Assembly: GCA_946406115.1 (NCBI GenBank)
Contig: OX291551.1
Span: 29,743,381-29,807,380, forward strand
Length of the DNA: 64,000 nt
Direction: 5' to 3'
Source of the DNA: Apoda limacodes
Taxonomy: Eukaryota; Arthropoda; Insecta; Lepidoptera; Limacodidae
A program made the position numbers and the translations under genes. Under the pieces are notes generated by a model, which was given only the letters and a program-made list of their open reading frames with translations, was not told the origin of the DNA and made no database searches. Below are positions 31,635 to 42,457 of the stretch, piece after piece (the stretch's first letter is position 1; each line of letters starts with the position of its first letter).

Positions 31635-31712
31635 CCGACGAACAATGCGATAAGACCGGTTAACTATGCCTATCAACAACGCGACCCAACGTCACGAATC
31701 TTAAATTGTAAT
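31613..31712. repeat. 100-bp block identical to 29,527-29,626
   Basis: Inserted between two copies of the gag start. It is identical to the upstream block although the flanking gag duplicates have diverged. Confidence 0.95.
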
Positions 31713-32082
31713 ATAAATAAAGGCTAGGATAACTTTTTTTCAGAAATATATCGATGTCAAATTGGTGAAACCTCAGCAATTGGTAAAATTACAAATCAGT
31801 GAATTACAACTTAAGCTTAAAAGATTTCAAGATCTTTTTGCATCCTTTGATGAGGTTCAAAACAAAATAGAACTACTTGCCTCTGACAATATTTTTCCGT
31901 AACTAGAAATCGCGACAAAATTCATTTTTGATACCGATCGCTCAGAATATTTTAGAATTGACATCTAGTAAGGGTGAATAACCAACTTGCCACGGCTCTG
32001 TCAGCTCTTTAACCGAAAATAATATGTGTAATATCAAACTACTAAATATTAAGCTACCTTCGTTTGATGGTAATAATTTGAA

Positions 32083-32865
32083 ATGGCTGGAGTCAGAGAT
32101 ACTTTCGAATCTCTAATTCATAACAACGACTCCATCCCATCCATAAACAAATTTCATTATTTACGTTCAACTTTCGAAGGCAGTGCATGCATTGTCATAA
32201 AGTCCATTAAATTTTCTGCAAGTAACTATGACCTAGCATGGAATATTCTATGCGATCGATTTAACAATAAGAAAATATTAATAAATAACCACATTAAATG
32301 CTTATTTAATTTTGATGCCATGGCAAAAGAGTCACACAAATCATGTCGATTATTATTCCAAAAATCTACGGTCACTCGAAGAGTTGAGGGAACCAGTGCA
32401 ATTTTGGGCTATGTTAGTTATTTTTATTATGACCTCTGAACTAGACAGTACCACAAGTCGAAAATGGGAGGAGTATCGTAACTGTTTAGAGCTTTCACCT
32501 ACATTGACTGATTTTCTCGAGGTTTTGCGCATCCGAGTAAATGTCTTAGAAACCATACGACCAGGCCGAGCTGATTCTACTAAATTAGAAAAACATAACT
32601 CGTATGACAAGGACAATAAGTCTACAAAATCATTTGTCATATCCTTATTACAATTTAATAAAAAATAATCATCTGTTACATGAATGTAATCGATTTATTG
32701 GTGGTCAATGTAATGGAAATGTCATTAGGTAAAAAAATAAATACAATCAATAAAAACAAGTTGTGTAAGAATTGTTTACGTCCCGGCCATCATCACTCTC
32801 GTTGTCACTTGGGTGCATGCAAAACCTGTAACAGAAAACCTAATACTTATTACACCGAGAAATAG
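32083..32865 (+). pseudogene. BEL/Pao copy 3 gag middle and zinc knuckle
   Basis: FESLIHNNDSIPSINKFHYL, RSTFEGSACIVIKSIKFSAS and YDLAWNILCDRFNNKKILIN are the signature blocks of the BEL/Pao gag core (DUF1759-like). A frameshift near 32,340 moves into the frame at 32,312-32,668 (WEEYRNCLELSPTLTDFLEV). The knuckle reads CKNCLRPGHHHSRCHLGACK-TC at about 32,765-32,830. Confidence 0.8.
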
Positions 32866-33419
32866 ATCATGACAAATTCATACCAGTAGAAAACATTACA
32901 ACACATACCACTTGCTCGCAGGTATCCCTTTTCGCTACGGTATCTGACCAAGTACTGTTGTTTAAGGCTGAAATTGAAATTGTTGACCTGAAAAATAATA
33001 AAACTTACTTAACTAAGGCGTTACTGGATAGAAGTAGTCAGTCTTCCTTCATATCTGAAAAAATAAAAAATAAAATTACCCTTTCTTGCCGTAAACTAAC
33101 ATTCATATATTAGTGGTAAATAATCGTATAACTAATGCAGGTGAAATTTGTGACTTACAAATAAAATCTCGTTTAAACACATTTTAAATTCAGGTCGGTT
33201 GTTTAGTTATCCCAGAAATAACAAATAAAGTACCGAGCGTACCGGTAGACGTTACAAAATTAAACATACCATTTCATCTACAACTAGCAGACACACACTT
33301 TTTCCTCTCCTCCGAAGTTGACGTTTTATTGGGTGCAGATGTTTTTTGGGACAAATAGACTTTAAACCACATAAGGCTGGGCAAAAATAAACCCACCTTA
33401 AAAGAATATATATATAGTT

Positions 33420-34129
33420 TGGCTGGCTCGTGGCTGCTCCGACCGGTAAAAACCATCATTCTTCAACTTACAAAGTCCACTGTCATTTCACAAAAGAAGT
33501 TAAAGAGTCACTCGCCAAATTTTGTGAGTTGGAAGAATTACAATCTAACGTCAAAATTCTTTCAAAGGAAGAAGAGTATTGCGAAACCCATTTTATTGAG
33601 AAAACGGAACGCTTACCATCAGGTAGGTTTTTAGTTAAATGCCATTCCGTGAGCCACCAGAAAACGTTTTAGGCAACTCATACAATATATTGAAGAGGCG
33701 TTTTTACAATTTAGATAAAATTTAGCCAGAAATGGACTTAAGTCCAGTTATTCACAATTCATTCAAGAATATGAAAGCTTGGGACATCTGACAAAAGTAG
33801 AGCATCCAAAATTCGGTTATTATATTCTCCATCATGCAGTAATACGCGAAAATAACGAAACAACGAAACTCAGAATAGTATTTAATGCACCCTTTCAAAC
33901 TTCAATGGGTAAGTCATTAAATGATGTATTGATGATAGGTCCTGTAGTACAAAATGACTTATTATGTATTTTGTTAAGATCCAGATACAATAAATACGTG
34001 ATTACAGGGGACATCACTAAAATGTACCGCCAAATAGAAGTCGACAAATCACAGCGGTACTTACAATTGATTCTATGGCGAAATAACGAAAGTGAAACCT
34101 CCACTACCACAGAAGTAAATGCTAAGTGA
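33420..34129 (+). pseudogene. BEL/Pao copy 3 RT fingers, palm missing
   Basis: The upstream frame gives YKVHCHFTKEVKESLAKFCE with LEELQ. The frame at 33,779-34,129 has GHLTKVEHPKFGYYILHHAV, LRIVFNAPFQTSMGKSLNDV, LMIGPVVQNDLL, YVITGDITKMYRQIEVDKSQ and LILWR. It then jumps directly to the RNase H domain. The palm with YVDD and the thumb, several hundred bases in relatives, are deleted. Confidence 0.8.
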
Positions 34130-34169
34130 ATAGAGTTTTCTAATAACTTTCTAAATTTAAACATACCCC

Positions 34170-35200
34170 GCACTGTATTATGCGACTATCCGATAAACGA
34201 AGAAATTCACGTCTTTACTGATGCATCACAGACCGCATACGGTGCGTGCGTGTATTTAAAAAGTTTTAGAAAGGCAACCAATACAACCGAAGTAAAGTTG
34301 CTGTGCGGAAAAACAAGGGTAGCACCAATAAAACCTGAATTAACAATTCCGCGACTTGAACTACATATCAGGAGCTCTTCTAGGCGCTCGTCTATGTTTT
34401 AAAGTTTTGGCCTCACTTCGAATGAATGCCATCAAACCGTCATTTTGGTGTAACTCTACGATTGTTTTGGCGTGGTTTAAATCATCGCCAAATAAAAAAC
34501 CTTAAAACATACGTGTGCAATCGCATAGAGGAAATATGAAAGCTGACAGATCAAAATGACTGGAGGCATGTACCTACTACTCACAATCCCACTGATTTGG
34601 CTTCTAGGGGCGTCACACAACAGTAGCTTAGTTGCTCATCAACTATTATGTTCGATTCGGGACCAATTTTGTCCCATAGGTGGTAGAAAATTGGCCTACA
34701 AATCTTTACAACAGATTTTGCAGGTCCTTTTCACATATTTAACCGCATAGGCCGTGATGCTAAAACTGCGAAATGTTATTTATGCCTAATCGTGTGATTT
34801 ACAATAAAGGCTTTACATTTAGAGGTAGTTAGAGACCTTAGTACGAATGCCTTTTTGCTGTGCTTCGTCGTTTTATATCACGCCATGGGAAACCACGCAC
34901 CATATATTGCAACAACGGCAGAAATTTTGTAGGAACTAGTAGAGAGTTAAACAGATTATTGCATACGACTTAAACCAACAAAAATAATTTTACGTGCAGC
35001 GAAGACATAGAATTTAAATTTACACCTGCATACTCGCCCAGTTTTGGTATTTGGAAATTTCACAACAAAATTTCACCTAAAACGAATTTTAGGCAATAAA
35101 AACCTTACGTTTGAAGAAATTGCGATTATTTTGACTCAAATCAAGGCGATTCTAAATTCACGTCCTATAACTCCGTTATAAAAAGGTCCTTCAGAATTAT
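34170..35200 (+). pseudogene. BEL/Pao copy 3 RNase H and integrase remnants
   Basis: RNase H: EIHVFTDASQTAYGACVYLK and TRVAPIKPELTIPRLELH (34,200-34,370). Beyond come WCNSTIVLAWFKSSPNK-like and NPTDLASRG-like remnants (34,440-34,610), then integrase pieces such as RHGKPRTIYCNNGRNFVGTS in mixed frames (about 34,880-34,935) and LKKLRLF-type sequence to 35,200. All frames are interrupted. Confidence 0.65.
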
Positions 35201-35228
35201 CACCTCTCACTCCTGGACATTTCCTAAT

Positions 35229-35545
35229 ATGCCGTCCGTTGACTTCTATACCGTCACCAGCTGCCGAAAGACTCAGTACGACATATATCGCCTAATAGAA
35301 ATATTACGACAACATTTCTGGCAAAGATGGACAAAAGAATTTTTATCAGACCTACAACAAGTCAAGTGGCGCACGAAATGGCGTAATATAAAACTAGGGG
35401 AACTTGTCGTGGTAAAAGACGACCAACTTCCGCTGATGAAATGGCTGCTGGGTCGCATCCAAAAATTACATCCTGGCTCAGACGGCATCCCCAGAGTGGT
35501 AGACATGCGTACCAAAGGCGGTGTCATAACACGAGTTATTTCAAA
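35229..35545 (+). pseudogene. BEL/Pao copy 3 C-terminal domain
   Basis: FWQRWTKEFLSDLQQVKWRT, LGELVVVKDDQLPLMKWLLG and RIQKLHPGSDGIPRVVDMRT correspond to the terminal domain at 12,200-12,400 (copy 1) and 23,775-24,090 (copy 2). After GGVITRVISK the frame runs into the TCAAAGTCAAAG tail of the adjacent LINE. Confidence 0.8.
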
Positions 35546-35941
35546 GTCAAAAGTCAAAGTCAAAGTCAAAATGGTTTATTCAAATAAAGATTTTACAATC
35601 ACTTTTGAATCGTCAAAGTTATAAAATATTATTTTTTGAACCCTCCCACCTTCCCGCCGGTTCACAATGTTGTTGATTTCTACCGAGAAGAATCCGGCAA
35701 GAAACTCGATAGTTACTCTTTTAAAAACACTATCAATAATACAAATAAACTAAAATACAATTAATGTTTTAAATGAAAAATGTTTTAGGCGTACATTTTT
35801 ATGTTATTTCCATTTTAATTTGGTTTACCTATGCATCCTGTAATTGAGCATCATCAGTCCCAAGGATTTTTATCATTTACATAGTCTGAAATATTATAGT
35901 ATGCCTTTTTACAAAGTACCTGCTTGATAAAAGATTTAAAT

Positions 35942-36652
35942 TTACTTATTGATAGATTTTGAATGTATACATTGCCTCATAAAAGAGTGACTTATTTTGT
36001 GTAGACGTGTATCATGCACCAACAGCTTATTTTTACTTCTAGTATTTACTTTGTGAACGTCACTTTTCTTGCTGAAACTATTGATATTTTTATGTACATA
36101 TAAAAGATTTTCATATATGTACTGCGACACTAAAGTTAAAATTTTTACTTCCCTTAACCTATCCCTCAGAGATATCCTAGATCCTAATTTATAAATAGCA
36201 CGAATTGCCCTTTTTTGTAACAAAAATATTGTATTTACATCAGCAGCGCTACCCCACAATAGGATACCATATGTCATTAAACTATGGAAATAGCTAAAAT
36301 ATACTATTTTTGCAGTGTCGACATCGGTCCATTGTCTTATTTTCTTGATCGCATACACAGCAGAGCTAAGTTTTTTGGCTAGGTTATGAATATGAGGACA
36401 GGCGTTATATATATTTTTTAATAGTGCCACTCCTGCATCGGTTGTGGAACGGCCTTTCATAAAGCCAAACTGTTTACTACTAAGAAGCTCATTAATACAG
36501 AAATGGCTTAACATTTGACAAAGTATGATTTTTTCAAAAACTTTAATGTGTATAGGTAGTATTGAAATAGGCCGAAAATTATTAGGATCTGTTGAACTAC
36601 CTGATTTAAAAAGAGGTATAACTTTGCTAAGTTTCATCTCATCAGGAAACAC
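35942..36652 (-). CDS. LINE reverse transcriptase with an in-frame deletion of the catalytic core
   Basis: The 236-codon frame starts FPDEMKLSKVIPLFKSGSST and NFRPISILPIHIKVFEKIIL, continues KQFGFMKGRSTTDAGVALLK and NIYNAC, then PHIHNLAKKLSSAVYAIKKI, RIYFSYFHSLMTYGILLWGS-type sequence and QKRAIRAIYKL. In relatives the D-SKAFD, GVPQGS and YADD blocks lie between NIYNA and PHI. All are missing, yet the frame stays open. The protein cannot polymerise. The C-terminus ends normally. Confidence 0.85.
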   Translation of the reverse strand: MFPDEMKLSKVIPLFKSGSSTDPNNFRPISILPIHIKVFEKIILCQMLSHFCINELLSSKQFGFMKGRSTTDAGVALLKNIYNACPHIHNLAKKLSSAVYAIKKIRQWTDVDTAKIVYFSYFHSLMTYGILLWGSAADVNTIFLLQKRAIRAIYKLGSRISLRDRLREVKILTLVSQYIYENLLYVHKNINSFSKKSDVHKVNTRSKNKLLVHDTRLHKISHSFMRQCIHSKSINK

Positions 36653-36685
36653 ACCACTATCAACACAACTATTAAATATAATGGC

Positions 36686-37594
36686 TTAGGGTTGTGCTAT
36701 AACATGAATAATTGAATTTATAGTTTTTACAGAAAGTCCCCAAAGGTCTGTGGTGTTTTTAATTTCTAATGTTTTAAATGTATTAATGATATCCGTAGGA
36801 CTAATGTTTTTAAATACAAAGGGAACGTTACATTCAGGAATACTAGTTTTTAATAATTTTTCTGCTAAGATTGGACTTGAGTTTAGATGTTCAGTTGTTT
36901 TGAATGGAATATTTCTAAAAAACTGTTCAAAGGCAACTGCTACCTCAGAATTTGTTTTAAAACTAGCATCATCTACAATCAACTCAAAGTCCTGACAAGA
37001 ATTCCTAGCTTTACCAGTTTCATTATTTATTATGTTCCATGTAGTTTTTATTTTATTTGTTGAATTTTTTACTTTATGTCTGAGGTGAATTGCTTTTGCA
37101 ACAAGACAGACCTTTTTAAAGGTTTTTGAGTATTTTTTTAAATATTCCCTAAATATTTGGCTATTATTATATGTTTTTTCTTTATACAATTCATACAGTT
37201 TACGCCTACTTTTATGAATACCTGGGGTAGCCCATTCACTAAAACTAAAGCGACTGGAAATAAGTTTCTTTTTTGCAGTAAATATTTTATTATACTCTGT
37301 AGTAATAGTGTCAAGAACAGTATTGTACATATCATTTGGGTCGCCATTATAAAGCAAATCTGGAAGTTTATGCATTAAGTTAGATTGAAATGATTCAACC
37401 CATTTAGTTGTTATTGGTATAAATTTAATTTCCTTTTTAGTAATACTATTCTTTCTTTCTAAAACCACTAACTGTCCACAATGATCTGACTCTAGATTGC
37501 TTATAATTGGTTTTTGAATTGGTTTTATGTCAGTAAATATATTGTCGATGCAAGTGGCACTGGATACAGCAATTCTAGTTGGTTCACAAAACAA
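36686..37594 (-). CDS. LINE endonuclease end and linker
   Basis: 302 codons. EPTRIAVSSATCIDNIFTDI and SNLESDHCGQLVVL hold the catalytic SDH motif of the endonuclease. The basic linker (KKKLISSRFSFSEWATPGIH) and FKNISPTDIINTFKTLEIKN lead to the RT. It closes with LWGLSVKTINSIIHVIAQP and a stop, one residue group before RT begins in the next frame block. Confidence 0.8.
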   Translation of the reverse strand: MFCEPTRIAVSSATCIDNIFTDIKPIQKPIISNLESDHCGQLVVLERKNSITKKEIKFIPITTKWVESFQSNLMHKLPDLLYNGDPNDMYNTVLDTITTEYNKIFTAKKKLISSRFSFSEWATPGIHKSRRKLYELYKEKTYNNSQIFREYLKKYSKTFKKVCLVAKAIHLRHKVKNSTNKIKTTWNIINNETGKARNSCQDFELIVDDASFKTNSEVAVAFEQFFRNIPFKTTEHLNSSPILAEKLLKTSIPECNVPFVFKNISPTDIINTFKTLEIKNTTDLWGLSVKTINSIIHVIAQP

Positions 37595-37595
37595 A

Positions 37596-38090
37596 TTATT
37601 TTACATTAAAATACTGAAATAAGGCAAGCAATCTGGTGCTTAATGAGCTATTTTCCAAAATGTTTATATTGAAGTCTCCACAAACAATGATTTGTTTATT
37701 GGAATTGCTGATTTTATTCAGCACTTCTTCTATAACTAATTCAAAATTATCATAAGTTGCACAAGGCGGCTTGTATACTCTCACAACAATGAGATGCTCA
37801 ACTTCTATACAGGACAGCTCGGCAGTTCGCTCAACTGAGAGGCTCACAATGTCTTTCGTTCCTTAAACTTTAGCTGTTTATTAACTAAAATTAAAGAGCC
37901 ACCATGGATAGCATTTACTCGGCTGAACGAACTTCCCACCTGGTGATTAGTGAAATTGAACATAAACTGATGGCTGCGTAGCCAGTGTTCAGTGATACAT
38001 AAAATGTCAATCTTTTGGCAGTTTATGAACATTTCAATTTCTAGTTCTTTCTGAGACATTCATTGTATATTCTGATGCACCAGGTTCAAT
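37596..38090 (-). pseudogene. LINE endonuclease domain, two frames
   Basis: The frame at 38,059-37,844 begins MSQKELEIEMFINCQKIDIL with CITEHWL and HGGSLILVNKQLKFKER. The next, 37,847-37,596, has VERTAELSCIEVEHLIVVRV, YKPPCATYDNF and IVCGDFNINILENSSLSTRL. These are the EHWL, Y+PP and GDFN blocks of APE-type LINE endonucleases. Upstream, HQNIQ-stop precedes MSQKE, so an in-frame stop cuts the usual N-terminus. Confidence 0.8.
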
Positions 38091-38110
38091 GGAATATTAT
38101 TTTTAGTATG

Positions 38111-39469
38111 ACAAAGTTTATTCTTTTGTTTCTGTTTGCATAAAACTTGAGTTAACATAGATTGTTTAATATAATCATTATTAATGTTGGAATTATATAA
38201 TATGCCAAAGTGGTCCTTTGTTGTCTGAAAATTTAATTTAAATTATTACATGTCAAATTATTATACTGCTCAATAGAAGCAGGTTGTTTAGCTAAATGAT
38301 TAGCTAAAATGTCTATTACACTATTATAATTGCACTGCTCAATAGAAGCAGGTTGTTTAGCCAAATTATTGGCTGTGGTATTAATATAAAATGATAGCGA
38401 CAAGGCTAACACTCTGGTACAATGGTGTTTGAGATAATATTTATGTCTTGTCCTTATATAATTATGTCTAAAAATACTGTTAGTATCTATCTATCAAAGG
38501 TTTGCTGTCTAGAAGATGAACAGGTTTAAGGTGGCGTCCAGCATCCAAGTTCTTGAAAGAAGGTCTTTCCAGGGGGCCCGGCATGTTAGCGCACCTATGC
38601 TTGGGCTAGCGGTCGGCGGCAGGTCAGCGGGGAAGCGGCGTGGGCGTATGCAGCGCCAGCCTACGAAATAGCTAGAATGCGTAACTAGACAAGGTTCAGA
38701 TCCAGTACGCACCCAAACTGTTTATCACATTTGTCCTAAAAATAAATATATTACTCAGCAGTTTCCTGGTTTTGACGTGACAACGTCTTATAAATTGGTT
38801 TGCCGGGTGACACTTCAAGAAACTGCGTTACGCTCCGCTCACGTTATGCGCTCACAATGAGAGCGAGTGAGAGGCACGCGGCATGGTTAGCCCGCCTAAG
38901 AGCGAGAGAGACAGACATAAAAAGTGAAAGGCACAAGTTGTCACGTTACAATGTTAATAATATTACGATTAATAGCAATGGTTTTTTTATATAAATTCCT
39001 CATTATAGCAAGCTGTTACCAAGTCTTGGATTAACATATCATATATTTATATAAAATTTAATTATTTTTTATTAAATTTAAGTGCGTTGAAGAACTTAAG
39101 TGCGTAATAAAAGGTATTTATTATTTATCACTAAAATGAATAAAACTTAAAATATAACCCACTTATCTAGTTAATAATTAGCTCATTAATAAACGTAAAA
39201 ACGATAATTTAATTCATACAGACGCGACGCCACGGCATGCATCGCCACGCTAACAATCCTGATTACCCGCGCCTATAGATGTTTCACATCAAAATCTTGT
39301 AGCAGTCCGTCGTCGTTGATGGTTGTGGTCGAGTGAAAGGCAAAGCGCCAGGTGTTGGCTGTGGAACGCTGGGTCGGGTTTGACGCCCCCCGCAGCGCAA
39401 CAGTAAAAAGGTCTAAGACATTGTCTATGATCCTATACATGATATGATTAATCACCTACCAATGATGAG
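38111..39469. other. Mixed noncoding sequence upstream of the LINE
   Basis: CTGCTCAATAGAAGCAGGTT occurs at 38,267 and again at 38,335 (direct repeat, offset about 68). A GC-rich patch at 38,520-38,700 and a GAGAGCGAGTGAGAGGCACG patch at 38,860 have stops in the frames I read. No gene is supported. Confidence 0.45.
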
Positions 39470-40690
39470 GATGCAAAGTTTTAGTCGGATCGGTACAGAA
39501 ATTTTTTCGACCGCCATTTTGAATCCGCCATCTTGATTTTTTTTCACCAAGCAGTTGCTCTTCATTGCCCTTTACAATAAACCTTCCTGCTATAGCAAAT
39601 CGTTTTTGAGATAATACAATGTTTTTTATTCACCATGTTGTTTTCGCCATTTTAGAGATCTGAAAGTTTCGATCAAAACTCCGATACATCATTTTCCCCC
39701 CCGAAGACTCCTCTGGCTAAACATTACTATGGCGGCCATCTTGAATTTATGGAAAATCAAAAAATCTAATCGATCTACTCTATATTTAATATCTGACAAA
39801 TGACTACCCAGAAAACCCTGGATGGAAAGTTTTAGCCAGATCAGAAAACAAATATTTTCGACCGCCATTTTGAATCTGTCATCTTGAATTTTGCTCCTGA
39901 TTGCCCTTTACAATCTTTGTTCGAGCACCTCTCTCCTATAGCAAATCGTTTTCAAGATATCCTTCTTCATTGAATGTTTTGTATGGCGGCCATGTTGTTT
40001 TCAACCATTTTGAAGATCTGAAAGTTTCCCCATACAAACGAGACCATTTTCATCAAACCCCCCATACATACTCTGCTAGGAGATTAAAAAGCTTTAATAA
40101 ATCATCACTATGTTCGAGCAAATCGTTTTGACGATATCCTTCATTGTATCAAATGTTTTGTATAGTGGCCACGTTGTTTTCCGCCGTTTTGAATATCTGA
40201 AAGTTTCCCCATTCTCGCGGGACCATTTGATCGAACACCCCATACATCTTTATCACCCCCGGAGACTCCTTGTAGGAGACTAAAAGGCTTCAATAAATCA
40301 TTATTGAAGGCGGCCATCTTGAAATTTTGGTAAATCGAAAAATCTACGTTTTATTCCGTATCAGCGACCTCAAAAACCCCCAGATGCGAAATTTCAGCTG
40401 GATCGGTGAATAAATTTTTCGACCACCATTTAGAATTGAATGTTTTTTTCACCTGGCAGTTGCTCCTTATTGCCGTCTTCAACATTTGTTTGAACACCAC
40501 ACTCCTATAACAAATAGCTCGCTGATGAGGAGCAGTTGTTGAAGATCTGGAAGATTTTCCATACTCACGGAACAACTTCGGTTGCTTCCCCCATATATCA
40601 TTTTTACCTCCGGAGGCCTCCTTATGGGAGACCAATTCTGTCAGTCAGTGAGTGAGTGAGTGAATCAGTCCGTGGTTCTGCAGCTTTATG
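39470..40690. repeat. Irregular satellite-like repeat array
   Basis: Recurring blocks: TCGACCGCCATTTTGAATC (about 39,508, 39,859, and TCGACCACCATTTAGAAT at about 40,419), GGCGGCCATCTTGAA (39,731, 40,310), CTGAAAGTTTC (39,660, 40,018, 40,196), and GGAGACTCCTTGTAGGAGAC with TAAAAGGCTTCAATAAATCA (40,260). Spacing is irregular (roughly 350 and 560 bases). It resembles the interior of Helitron families and continues inside the Helitron at 40,699. Confidence 0.75.
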
Positions 40691-40698
40691 TATAATAA

Positions 40699-41250
40699 TC
40701 TATACTAATATATATATCTTTTTCACCCCCGGAGACTCCTTGTAGGAGACTAAAAGGCTTCAATAAATCATCACTATGGCGGCAATCTTGAAATTTTGGG
40801 AAATCAAAAAATCTACTTTTTATTCCGTATCAGCGACCTCAAAAACCCCCGGATGCAAAATTTCAGCCGGATCTATATTCTGAGGTTGGCTCACTATAAC
40901 CTTTTTTATGCTAACCAAATTTGTACTAAAATAATGCATTATTGGGAAGGTGTTTTTATAAACATGATATTAATCTTTAGCCAAATAAATACGTTATTCA
41001 TCACAAGCATTTAATTTAAAACAAAATTGCCCTGTTCATCATTCAATTTCAATAAATATCTTAGAAGATATCGCACTTTTAAAATAACGTGGCAGCAAAT
41101 TAATTATAAAGTATTCAGCACGCATTTATGATGTGTGAGGCCGGCGGGCAGTTATGAGGGGGAAGGGCGGTATGTATTATGAGGAGTTGCCGTAAGAATC
41201 ACATGCCGATAACCAAATTTAAGGCGGGCGAAGCCGCTGGCAAAAGCTAG
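40699..41250 (+). mobile_element. Short Helitron with both termini
   Basis: Starts TCTATACTAATAT after an A and ends AAAAGCTAG followed by T, the A-T target and TC...CTAG termini expected of Helitrons. A small hairpin (GCGG GCGAAG CCGC, 41,225-41,238) lies about 10 bases before the end. The 5' part contains the same GGAGACTCCTTGTAGGAGAC unit as the preceding array. 552 bases, no Rep/helicase, so non-autonomous. Confidence 0.8.
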
Positions 41251-42318
41251 TAATAATAATAATATTATTAAATAAAGAGTATAATAATAATTATAACAAT
41301 TCTAGAGCACTGCACATTTTCTACTGGAAACCAAGAAAAACTGGATAATGCAACAAATGGTCTTTGAACGAATTGCCAATTTCGAAAAGAAGAAGAATAA
41401 GATTGCGGCAGCACTGCCAGCAGTTGTTTTGTTTTGTTTGCGATATTTTGTATTTGTTTTGAATAGGTATCAGTTTCAAAAGTTTCAATATACTTTTGCA
41501 TTGTTTTTTGTATATCTTTCTTTAGACAGTAACGTGTAGCATAACTTTTTTAAGTTAAAAATATTTTCACCGGTAGAGTTTTACCCAAGTAAGTTTTAAA
41601 GTTATTACAAACTTTATAGTAAAAATTTTTGAACTGCGAATCTTGGGGTTTCAAGGTCAGCTGCGCAGAAAGTAGTGTATGGGAAACAGTGCTGCCACCT
41701 TAGCGCTTTCTGGGTTAGATCTAGCTCTTTTTTGGGACACATAGCGCCGAAATTTTAATATTAACTCCTAGCGTAAAACATAGCGCATTTTTATGGCAGA
41801 CCAAACTTAGTTGTAATCAGGTCGCAATCTTGCTAAAAAGTAGGAATAACGCAGCAACACCGTTATAAGTTGAGCTTTCGTTCCATTTATTTAGGGTATT
41901 CCCTAACTAAAATAAATTATTTCTGGTTGTTGGTTTACGATTAGTCTTTTTCTTATTCAGTCACTAAACTGATCGCTCCGTACTAGTAAATTCTTTCAAA
42001 TGTACTAGTTCAGTAGTACACTATGTAGTATGGATGAGCTATAACAGGTCAATTTTCATATCAGTCTGTATACTTCTGTTACAAGACTCGATTCCGTAGT
42101 TTTTTAATTTTGACTATTTTTTCAGCGTCGTACATAGAGGTATTTTGCTTCTTATTTTTAGGCTTCCAACCAAAATGATAAAAACGAACCTTTGTAAGAC
42201 TTCGATGTCTGTCTGTGTGTCTCAGTTCTTCTTAATATTAATCTCAGTAAAAAGTTAAAAATAAATGAAAAATAAAATATAAATAAAAATGTGGATTCGT
42301 TACGTTTGCGCATAGAAA
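41251..42318. other. Noncoding sequence, nothing recognised
   Basis: AT-rich, with TAATAATAA at the left. Small frames such as 41,348-41,539 have no domain. Confidence 0.45.
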
Positions 42319-42457
42319 CCTTTAGTTTGATAACCTTGTTAAAGATAAACACCATACAAAAATAAATTTGCCATAATTTTCAAATCACCTTTAGTTTGAT
42401 AACCTTGGTGAGGATAAACACCATACAAAAATAAATTTGCTATAATTTTCAAAGTTC
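42319..42457. repeat. Two-copy tandem repeat, 69-bp period
   Basis: CCTTTAGTTTGATAACCTTG at 42,319 and 42,388, each followed by GATAAACACCATACAAAAAT and AATTTGC-ATAATTTTCAAA. Few mismatches between the two units. Confidence 0.9.

Larger units (their letters stand above)
31449..35545 (+). mobile_element. BEL/Pao LTR retrotransposon, copy 3, decayed
   Basis: A different, AT-rich BEL/Pao lineage. In order on the plus strand: gag start (31,449), gag middle (32,083-32,439), zinc knuckle (32,680-32,865), protease remnant (about 32,940-33,400), RT fingers (33,420-34,129), RNase H (34,180-34,400), integrase remnants (34,500-35,200) and C-terminal domain (35,229-35,545). Many frameshifts and stops. 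No LTRs recognised. At 35,545 it meets the repeat tail of the minus-strand LINE. Confidence 0.85.
35546..38110 (-). mobile_element. LINE with endonuclease and RT, internally deleted, minus strand
   Basis: The 3' end is at 35,546 with a repeated TTTGAC tail (read on minus) and a UTR containing TTCTCGGTAGAAATCAACAA. Coding runs leftward from about 38,090. A fragment of the same 3' end recurs at 63,810-63,890. The clade is jockey-superfamily-like (CR1/Rex-type), which I cannot fix further. Confidence 0.8.

Noticed and set aside
40636..40670. GTCAGTCAGTGAGTGAGTGA run as a possible regulatory site
   Set aside because: A common feature beside Helitron ends in Lepidoptera; no regulatory evidence.
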